DNA of 64,000 nucleotides from NCBI GenBank assembly GCA_024663395.1, contig JANFAH010000020.1, forward strand, positions 186,001-250,000. Direction: 5' to 3'. The notes below the pieces were generated by a model. That model had not been told where the DNA came from. It ran no database searches and saw only the letters and a program-made list of their open reading frames with translations. Positions 35,970-44,692 of this stretch are shown piece by piece (position 1 is the stretch's first letter; the number at the start of each line of letters is the position of its first letter). Origin of the DNA: Pisolithus tinctorius (lineage: Eukaryota; Basidiomycota; Agaricomycetes; Boletales; Pisolithaceae). Made by a program: the position numbers and the translations under genes.

Positions 35970-37542
35970 CAGTGAGGGACAAAAGTGTTGCAATGTTTGT
36001 GAGGTGTGAGTTGCTGCTGATGTAGCTTGGGGTATTCTGCACAGATAATGATGATACCTATACCATTGGAAAGGGGTAACTCTCAGCTTTCCAGAGCACT
36101 AAGGTTCAGCCCAAACAAAGCAATACATTCTGAGATACACCCTGTTCTTTCCAAAAAGTGCATTGCAATGCTTTTGTCCCTGACTGGTGAAATAGTGAAA
36201 AGTGACCTTTTGATGGGATTAAGGGCATGAAGGATGGGAAAATATGATTACATAATAGACCACATGATCTTCCAGATGAGTTGTCAGCATGTAAACAATG
36301 ACTAACATTGGACTTGTACCATTAACCCTCCCTCTTTTACCACAACTCATGAAATCATCTCTCTAGCTCACATGGTCATTTTCTCAAGGAATTCTTATCA
36401 AATACTGGTGGCCACCACAGTGCCATCAGTATAACATGCTCTCAGAACCATCAATCCCTTAAAAAACCTGCTGTCAGTCATTCCCTGGACTGTTTCCCCC
36501 CACATGCCTGATGTGTTCTGGGACTAATCAGTACTTGGAAGGCTGAAAATGTTATGGAGGTCAATCTGGCACTTCAGTACATGGTGGACAAACTATCTCC
36601 CTTTCAACCAATGCATTTCTGGCACAGGGACAGTGGTATGGAAGTTAGGGCAAGACAAAATCCTCTTTACCCCTGGGTGTCATCAGAAGGATATGCTACT
36701 GAACTGCCATGGAACAGAATCCTGTGCTTCCATCTGGCCCTGAATATTGCCTTTGGTCACATGTGACTGAATAACCCTTCCCCAGTCATCCAAAGTTCAG
36801 ATCAGAGCAAGATCTAGTGAACCCTCTTAGGGTGCTTGGAACACAAGGAGGTTTTGTCTCCCCCCAACCTCCATACCAGTGTCCCTGTGCAAGAAATGCA
36901 TTGGTTGAGAGGGGATTGGTTTGTCCACCATGTACTGAAGTGCCAGATTGACCTCCATAACATTTTCAGCCTTCCAAGTACTGATTAGTCCCAGAACACA
37001 TCAGGCATGTGGGGGGAAACAGTCCAGGGAATGACTGACAGCAGGTTTTTTAAGGGATTGATGGTTCTGAGAGCATGTTATACTGATGGCACTGTGGTGG
37101 CCACCAGTATTTGATAAGAATTCCTTGAGAAAATGACCATGTGAGCTAGAGAGATGATTTCATGAGTTGTGGTAAAAGAGGGAGGGTTAATGGTACAAGT
37201 CCAATGTTAGTCATTGTTTACATGCTGACAACTCATCTGGAAGATCATGTGGTCTATTATGTAATCATATTTTCCCATCCTTCATGCCCTTAATCCCATC
37301 AAAAGGTCACTTTTCACTATTTCACCAGTCAGGGACAAAAGCATTGCAATGCACTTTTTGGAAAGAACAGGGTGTATCTCAGAATGTATTGCTTTGTTTG
37401 GGCTGAACCTTAGTGCTCTGGAAAGCTGAGAGTTACCCCTTTCCAATGGTATAGGTATCATCATTATCTGTGCAGAATACCCCAAGCTACATCAGCAGCA
37501 ACTCACACCTCACAAACATTGCAACACTTTTGTCCCTCACTG
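35970..37542. mobile_element. Palindromic (fold-back) mariner-like element, 1573 bp
   Basis: Ends CAGTGAGGGACAAAAGTGTT and its exact inverse, flanked by TA on both sides, fit Tc1/mariner. The two arms, about 35970-36660 and 36860-37542, are inverted copies; where I compared them base by base (36190-36555 against its mirror) they are identical, then diverge toward a spacer of about 200 bp. Each arm starts with a 217-bp MITE-like unit (35970-36186; mirrored 37326-37542) whose inner end, CATTGCAATGCTTTTGTCC, resembles the outer end. No transposase. The 67-codon frames repeated in both arms are a by-product of the palindrome. Confidence 0.85.
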
Positions 37543-37769
37543 TATACAAGATGATCATCAAGATCAGCTGGCCTGTAATGTCTCCAGGTGAGACCACTCA
37601 GAGGCAATGGAAATCAACAATATGTGAAATCCTTTCACAAGTGTCAGCAATCGTACCAGGAGGTATGGTATATCTTGTCTTGCATCTTGCAATACTTAAT
37701 CCCCCCCCCCTGCAGAAGTGCTCCTGCCCACAACAGGGATTGAATGCTTGGTAAGGATCATTGACGTGA

Positions 37770-38460
37770 ATGTGTTTGAGCTATACTAATTTAATATACT
37801 ACCAGCTGATGAAGTTGCTAACACTTTTTCATGCAGAATTGGCTGGAAAGGCCAGTCCCTATGCCAAGATGTTTTTCATGAATGATGATACAAGACTCTT
37901 CATGGACAAGGCTGTTATCCAGTGGAAAAACAGCATATGTGTGCATATCACCAACAGAAGCACTTTTACCTCTTTTTTCATGCATGAGCATGACACAGAT
38001 GTAAGTCATACTTATGCTACATACTGTTTTGACATTTACAATCACTTTGCAGGGTAAAATTGTCTGTTGGTACAGAAACCAACACCTTGAAGACTTCCAT
38101 GTTAACTTCTGGTATACTGCTGAGCTGAATCCCATGAAGGTCAGAGCTGCCAAGGATATACACACAACACCATTGCAGATGTATGCCCTGACTGCTGTAG
38201 CAGTAAGTACATTTACTAATAACTTTTCAACAGCTCACAGCTGTTAGTTGTTTTATGCTATCAAATGTGAATCTGAGCATGTCAGAGAAATGTTGCCACA
38301 TGCTGCATTCACAGGCACCAAGTATTCACTGGTATATGAAGTGTACTACCACTCACTTCTCGAAGCAACTCAAAGCCCTGCTATCAGCATGGCAGTTAAT
38401 CACCATCTGCTGTGGCTTTGTCAATGTGGATTGTGAGTACTCTATGTACATTTCTATGAG
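37770..38460 (+). pseudogene. Unrecognised multi-exon ORF of the giant element (weak DUF6532 resemblance)
   Basis: Three pieces look like exons with GT-AG junctions. AELAGKASPYAKMFFMNDDT (about 37840) is followed by WYRNQHLEDFHVNFWYTAEL and HTTPLQMYALTAVA (38070-38200). After an intron-like GTAAGT near 38203 comes HVREMLPHAAFTGTKYSLVY and YYHSLLEATQSP (about 38280-38380). The pattern (aromatic-rich start, ALTA-V-A helix, then F-x-GxKY-x-VYE) recalls basidiomycete DUF6532 proteins common near transposons, but I cannot confirm it. Upstream exons may lie before the palindromic element at 35970. Confidence 0.35.
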
Positions 38461-39979
38461 CTAACTGACACACTGGACTAGGGAGAAAATGAAACCTGCA
38501 AACATCTTACATTCCCCCAAAAAACAACTGAATATGGTTTATATCCCCCCACACATGAGATTGCAGCTTATGAAAGCCACCCTGCAAGTACATTGCATAC
38601 CAACATCTTCCCCCCCACTACAGCCATACCCATCATTCATTGAACTACATTGCATGAGGAGAGTGTGTCAGGGAGTGTGTCACAGGCCAGACCCAGCTCT
38701 TCCGTGAGCTGGTCCATGGGTGTCAAAGGATATGAATCATTTTCTTACAATTATAGTTATGAGATGTAGCATCTGTTTTGTATCTTTCTGCCTGCCTCCA
38801 ATTCTTGATTGATTTGCCAGCATCAATCTAAAAAATGAGTAGATGGATGGCACAAGTGATAATCTTATTATCAAATAAAATACAGAAGATAATGAGATCT
38901 GTGGATCTCATCCTGTCATTGCATCATGGATGACAAATCTTGGTCATAGACTGTTTTCTGACTTGTAAGGTTTCAAAACCATTTTTTGTTCACACTTGTG
39001 AATTATGGTCATGACCAGTTGGTGACAGGTTTAGACTAACTACTGGTTTACTGATGTAGTTGTAAGGCAGAAAGGAAAACAAACAAAAATAAAGCACATA
39101 AACTACAACAATTTGAAAGGTCTCATTGAGTGGTACTGCATTCTGAAAAAAGCAAGAAGTAGGATGGCAAAATGGGCAAGCTATTGTGCACACACCTGAG
39201 GTATCACCTGGGGAGGGAGAGGGGAGACCCTCAAATGATAACAGCTGGGGGATCAACACCAAACTATGGGAGGTGGTAGGAAACCCATAGATATACATGG
39301 ACAAACATGAACCACACTATTTAGACCACCCAATCCAGAGCTATAGCTATACCCATAGTTGCCTCACCACCCTCTGAATATGAAAATAGGCATATCTCTA
39401 TAACAACCACACAGAATTGGATGAATGAGGCATCCCCAGTGAGGGGTGAGTGAGGGGAATGAAGGACTTGGAACACAAGAGAAATGGCAGAGCAACATGT
39501 GAGATGCAGTGACAAGACCTCAAGGGTGGGTCTTCCCACAAAGATGTGAATAACTCTGGAACCACTTGACATGTCAGGAAGATCCTATGATCAACAGGAA
39601 ACTATCATTGAGTACTGCCATCCTGCAAAAAAGTGAGAGACACAGTGCAACTTACATCTATTATATTTATGGCACACACATGGAGTGCATCACCAGTAAT
39701 AGTTTTTTTTACTGCTTCATCCACATTTACGATTCCAGCATTCCTAATTCAGATTACTGCCAGTATGTCAAATGATATGTCAGGGGGGTGGTCAGCAGCT
39801 CAAGCATATAACATAACATATTCAGTAGTTCCATTCATACCACCAATCACAACAAGCTATTCACACTTGCAGGCCAAGTCTTGTAGAGACTTAGTGTATC
39901 AAGGCAGCAGAAAAAGAACCCACATTATGCATTATAGACCTGGGAGGGCAAACAGTATACTGTGATCATCAAGTTGAGA
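38461..39979. other. Right non-coding part of the giant element
   Basis: CpG-poor sequence without recognisable coding motifs. Open frames here are short and unlike known families. It ends in the right TIR. Confidence 0.45.
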
Positions 39980-40194
39980 CAAGCTGGGTTCAATAGTTCT
40001 TTGCTAGCAGCTTCCAGTTTGTTACTAGGTGGTTCTGGGGTCCACAATCTCATAATACTTAAGTACTGAAATATTTCCCAATATGGTATAGATCCATTAC
40101 ATAACTCACTAATAGTGGGGCAGAGCCTCAGGTACATGGAACCCTGGAAACCTCAACCCTTGAATTCTTAAGCTGATCCTTCTCACCAACCATA
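39980..40194 (-). repeat. Right TIR of the giant element (CpG lost)
   Basis: Inverted copy of 23383-23605. About nine CpG of the left copy are TpG or CpA here, for instance TACGGTCGGCG against TATGGTTGGTG. Followed by CTGAG at 40195-40199. Confidence 0.85.
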
Positions 40195-41295
40195 CTGAGT
40201 CTGTGGCCTCGAACAAAGTAAGTGACAGGAAAATGGCACTTATGGCTGTACCACATCCATGGATCCCATTTAAGTCATATAGCCTGACTCCAACTGCCAC
40301 ACACAATGGGTGCAAGCCAAACATAGTTTGGCTTGAAGTCAGTCATTCAATCATGTGACAACAACAACCTGTGCAATGCATCTATCAACACTCACATAGG
40401 CAGGCTGATATCTGGTTTCTCATTAGTAGGCCACCCCAAGTCTACTCAGCATGATGTTCAATTCAAAGGTTTTGCAGATGTTTTCCTTCATGTGAAAGGG
40501 GGAACCAAGCAATTCTAAGTGCTATTAGCTAGCAACTATGCAGTCAAAACTTTCTCCTTCCCAGCTGAAGGTGTTGGGCACAATTGTTCAGTGATCCCTT
40601 CCCCACTCGCCTATGCACATACAGAATATTGCCCTTACCTTGTGCAGCATCTCGAGGGCACTGGGATTGAGCTGTTGACTTTCATATCATCTATTACACA
40701 AACCATGGCCACCCATAACTTTCTTGCATATAGTGGATACTCTGCAAGCAAGATTGGCATGTTGTGTGATGATTCAGGTCTTGCCCTTCTCCCATGAGAT
40801 ACTGGTTATACAATTTTCTGCATGGGAGCTCATCTTATAACACCACTTGGAAGGGCGGTGATAATGTCATATTCACCTTATCAAACACCGAGCAGCAACT
40901 CTACAATGTTGTTGATGGCATTTCCAAAACAACCCCTTGCAACTTTACTCAAATCTATATCCTCGTCAATGTTCATGATAGGCCATCTCACCTTGTTTTA
41001 TCTGCCAGCCCTCTGCTCTCCAACAGCTCTTCTCTCCTAAGCATTCTTCACTACATCAACTGCTGTTGCTCCTCTTCCTCTGCTGTCCCCCCCATCCCAC
41101 CATCTGGGTGTAATCCAATGACCAGCTGGTTATATACAGATTCTGAGCACTACTGGTACACCTTGTTGTCAGACTTCTGCTTGGTCCCTCTCACTGAATG
41201 TGCTCATGTACCTTCAGCCCCTGCTTTCATTTGCATCATGAAATCACACACAGATTTCAAGCATCCTGGTCTGGGATGAATGAAGCACAAGGATA

Positions 41296-41764
41296 TCACA
41301 GATATATCTATACAGATAGCTCAGTCGCGCACAGATAGCGACAATGTCTGATATATTCACCTATACAGATAGCTAGGTGCGCAGTAAGTATAGTAAAGTA
41401 AGTGGAAAGGTATCGTACTCACCTCAGTCACACACAGATAGTGACAACGTCTGAGGTGATCTGGTTTACAGTGTAGAACTAAATACTGTAGTTGTAACAA
41501 TAGAAGTGAAACACTGGGTGTTGAACCCGTCTACATACAATAAGTATTGTCTCATTGTGAGACACGCTATGGTCTTCATGGATAACAAGAAGACTCACAC
41601 ATAAGTGTGAGACACTGTAAATACAATAAACATAAGGGTGTGGAGAGTTAGTTGCATGTTCAGTAGTAGTGTTAAGTAAGAAAAGGTTAGAAGCGGAAAG
41701 TAGTTCTCATGACCCAGAGCAGACGTGTTAGGAATGGACTACATGCGACTTGCCAAATCTAACA
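41296..41764 (-). mobile_element. 469-bp solo LTR-like insertion
   Basis: GGATA flanks both ends (41291-41295 and 41765-41769), and the corresponding site in NRPS copy 2 (about 11480) has the sequence once and no insertion. Read on the minus strand it begins TGTTAGATTTGGC and ends ATCTGTGA, LTR-like, with 5-bp duplication, and it has no coding capacity. Short repeats of ACAGATAG and GCGCACAGATAG occur. Unlike the surrounding NRPS sequence it keeps its CpGs. Confidence 0.75.
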
Positions 41765-42146
41765 GGATATTCAATTGACTCTACTGTATGCATGGGCTGT
41801 GGTGTGTCACTTCACTGAGGGCATGTCATCTAGCATCTTCAAGATTGGCCACTAAAGATTAGTGTATCCAGTACTGTAGGGATCATTCTTGTCCTTGGAC
41901 AAGTTCAGTTCTCCTCGACTGTCTATCCTCGAGAGCAGTTGTCCATGCAACTTACTCAAGATGCCATTCATGCTTTTGCAGCCTGGGAAGTTGCCAAGAG
42001 CATGATAAATGAGGGAATCTGCTCTGTGGCAGAGATTTCAGAGGAGCCTGCATTCCCACTATTTTCCTTAGCTCAGCAATTGCATTTCTGCTCATACAAC
42101 ATGCTGCTGCACTCTCGCACACCCCATCACAGTTGTTCACCTTCAT

Positions 42147-42276
42147 GTCATCACTACTGGCCTTATTCCTTAATATTCCTTGATTTCCCATTGGCTATGC
42201 TTGGGTTCACCATTGTAATGGTTTTATATAACATTGTAAAGCTATATCCATGTATACTGCTGGACTTGGTGGTTGT
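42147..42276 (+). repeat. Short dispersed repeat, copy b, inside NRPS copy 3
   Basis: About 125 bp absent from NRPS copy 2 at the matching place (about 11885-11900), and related to 10361-10500. It splits the segment before FDVQDMQYMLDHL. No target duplication could be read. Confidence 0.6.
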
Positions 42277-44522
42277 GGTTCAATCCCGGCATTTTGGATG
42301 TGCAAGATGTGCAGTATATGCTTGACCACCTCATTCTTGCATTGAGTAACTCCTCATTAACCCATCATTGTCTGGTGTGGAAGTCAATATGATGACTGTG
42401 AACGAGCATGCATTCATACAGGAACTCCCTTCTGTCATCAAAATTAACAGTTTAGTGGAACTGGAGAACCCTGCACATTACTCTTTCATTTACGATCTGC
42501 TGGCATGTCATGTCCTTGCCCGTCCAGACAGTGTCACTGTTGAATGTGATGGAAGAGTGGTATATATCTATGCTGGACTCAATGCCACTTCCAACCAATT
42601 CACACAGTACTTGAAAGATGCTTTATCTGTTCATCCCAATGACATTGTACTTCTTTCTTGCTGCTGTCTCTGACAGCCATCATTGTCCTCTATGTGATTC
42701 TAAAAGTCAGTGCAGCATATCTTGCTGTCAACATTGAAACTCCTACCATACTCTTCCACCAGACAGTTGACATGACCAACTCCTTGTTATTTTTGATGGT
42801 TACATTGCTGGAGAAATTATGTGGGATGAGCCAGGGACAGACTATTGTTTCGATAGACACCATGACCTCACTTAGATAGCACATGTCAGCCTGACCCCTT
42901 CCCCATAGAACATCCAAAAAAACACCGTGGCATACCTAAGTTTTACAAGTGGTGCCCCCCAAAAAATGCATGACGTCGCATTCGAATTTGGTGCACTGGA
43001 TCGTCGAAGCTCCACCCGCTTTCAGTCGTACGTACGGTACGATGGAAACATGTCAGCTCATGGTAGGATGGTCTTCGTCTCTATCGTTGTCGGCAATCGG
43101 TGATACGCTACACAGGTGCATGAATTGTACTGGGACAGTTCTATCGAGGAAATCTTCCTCACGCATTACGTGGGCGGATCGGTTTGTACGGCTATTAAAC
43201 TTCAAGCCATTTCGGACATACACGACGCCCTCGTTGCAACGAAGGCCAACTCGATTACCCTTTCCCGACACGAGGTACGGAGTCGCGCCTTGCAGATTAT
43301 CCATGCTTGATATTGGTTGTGTTCACTGGTGAAATCTTGACGCGCCTTGTACGGGAGAGTGCGCCTCATCGTCTGCAGCTTTTCCTCTTTGCAAATTAGA
43401 TACGTAGAGTGGCTTAGTGATGGACGAACGCTACTCAACGCTTTCGGTCCCAGCGAGCCCATCTGCGGTTTTACGGTGGAAATTCCTTGCGCTCGTCAGC
43501 ATCAAACGAGACCCCCTGGGGGTTCAACATTGGAGGACAGACACGATTGTACGTTTTGGATTCCGACATGAAGTTTGTTCCGGTTGGCGCGTAGGGGAGA
43601 TATTCGTGTCTGGTCCGACTGTGAGCTTAGGCTACCCGGAGGCTACTGCGCAGTTTTTCATGACGGATCCATTCAGGAAAGAGTTTAGGATGTACCGAAC
43701 TGGCGACTTCGGCTGGTGAGTTTTAACGCGTCCTGCCCATTCTGATCTTTGAATGCTGATTTCCCCAGTGTCAACATGAAGGACGACTTCACTTCATTGG
43801 ACTTTGAGACGGGAAATTCAAACTGACTGCTTGTAGAATTGAACTGGGTGTGTTGTTTCATTCTTTTGCTGAATTTCTTCGTTTGATGGCTGTTATTCAG
43901 CCGAGATTATTGGAGTTCCGTTGGCCTACGATTTGGGTCCCAGTCGATGCAGTGCCATGCATGCTCACTGGGAAGCTAAACCGTAAATGTTTGCGCTAAT
44001 CTTTCCATGGGCTGCCACGATCCACGCAGAACGAGTTGGCGGTGCTTGCCGCAGCATAGAAGAGCCGGCCAATAACGACCCAAAAATAATGTGCATTCCG
44101 CAGCTCAAGTGCTTATGAAGCCTCGTTTCTAATATCTACTTTCCTTCCAAAGACTAATCAAACCTCATGCGGCGTAGATATCGAAGGAAGATCCCAGGGC
44201 CACGTAACATATACGCTTCTCGGTAGGTCGATTATCCTGATAATATTTTGGACTTCAAGCCATTTTCTCCTGTGGAATGGTTTGCAAGTCAGTATCACTT
44301 CTTTTTCAAGCAGTTTCCCTTGGTGCAAATTCTGTTGTGCTTATCTTGCAAGCACGACGATTATAGCGCACGAACTACCGGTGATCAAACAGGAGCGGGC
44401 CAGATGACAAAGTTGCGTGTGTAATCCCCATTGACAAGTCATGTGCTCAATTGAGTCGATACCGAGCGTGTGAAAACTCGGGGGACAAACATCTCGCAAA
44501 CCCGCCTAACGGCGTTCTTGAG

Positions 44523-44632
44523 ACCATCCGAAGGCATTGCGTTACTTGTGCGGCGTCCACAAGGCCATCCGGGGGCATTGTATTACTTGTACGGCGTCCA
44601 CAAGACCATCCGGAGGGGTTGCACTTCTTGAA
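44523..44632 (+). repeat. 41-bp tandem repeat upstream of PAL copy 2
   Basis: About 2.6 units of 41 bp, each with CCATCCG near the start and GCGGCGTCCACAAG or ACGGCGTCCACAAG near the end. It lies directly upstream of the putative TATA box. Not seen upstream of PAL copy 1. The CGGCG core could be a binding site, but this is inference. Confidence 0.7.
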
Positions 44633-44633
44633 C

Positions 44634-44641
44634 ATATATAA
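44634..44641 (+). promoter_or_regulatory. Putative TATA box of PAL copy 2
   Basis: A CATATATAATG run about 55 bp before the ATG at 44693, immediately after the 41-bp tandem repeats. Position and sequence are typical of a fungal TATA element. Confidence 0.5.
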
Positions 44642-44692
44642 TGTGGACCTCCATTCTGGCTAATGTTCTCCAGGCTTCCAGTAGTCGGCACC

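Larger units (their letters stand above)
23383..40194. mobile_element. 16.8-kb TIR transposon carrying a Plavaka transposase, with nested insertions
   Basis: The ends are inverted repeats of about 215 bp: left TACGGTCGGCGAG..., right (reverse complement) TATGGTTGGTGAG..., then both AAGGATCAGCTTAAGAATTC and on past TATACCATATTGGG. CTGAG flanks both ends (23378-23382 and 40195-40199), a 5-bp target duplication. The paralogous spacer at 47923-47927 has a single CCGAG there and no insertion. Inside are a minus-strand Plavaka transposase pseudogene, a divergent companion ORF, a complete gypsy element (28075-34120), a palindromic mariner-like element (35970-37542) and another decayed ORF. Removing nested elements leaves about 9.2 kb. 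Known: Plavaka transposases are widespread in Agaricomycetes. Inferred: the TIRs belong to the Plavaka element. Confidence 0.85.
23560..42955. other. CpG-depleted domain
   Basis: By eye, CpG dinucleotides become rare just after 23560, often none per 60-base line, and become common again at about 42850-42960. TpG and CpA are in excess. The domain covers most of the giant element plus 2.7 kb of NRPS copy 3. Within it the solo LTR at 41296-41764 is CpG-normal. Known: cytosine methylation at CpG followed by deamination gives CpG to TpG/CpA. Inferred: the domain is, or was, heavily methylated heterochromatin. Confidence 0.85.
40467..44059 (+). pseudogene. NRPS condensation-adenylation didomain, copy 3
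   Basis: The longest copy. Its first part (40467-41160) is shared with copy 5 at 54530. The C-domain part includes SHLVLSASPLLSNSSSLLSI (about 40985) and VQDVQYMLDHLILAL (about 42302). The A-domain start reads IYAGLNATSNQFTQYLKDAL (about 42566), then AYLSFTSG and KKCMTSHSNLVHWIVEA (about 42965), HELYWDSSIEEIFLTHYVGG (about 43117), A5 LLNAFGPSEPICGF (about 43435), A7 MYRTGDFGW (about 43690) and A10 LTGKLNRKCL (about 43965). It stops at TAG 44057-44059, the same place as copies 2 and 4. Sequence before about 42955 has lost CpG and after it has not. A solo LTR (41296-41764) and a short repeat (42147-42276) interrupt it. PAL copy 2 follows. Confidence 0.82.

Noticed and set aside
36027..37485. 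Two identical 67-codon frames (36027-36230 and 37282-37485)
   Set aside because: They are mirror images generated by the palindromic element and start inside its MITE-like unit; no protein features.
23560..42955. Classical RIP (CpA to TpA) as the cause of the mutations
   Set aside because: CpA and TpG are enriched rather than consumed, and LTR differences are TG/CA pairs. The target is CpG, not CpA.
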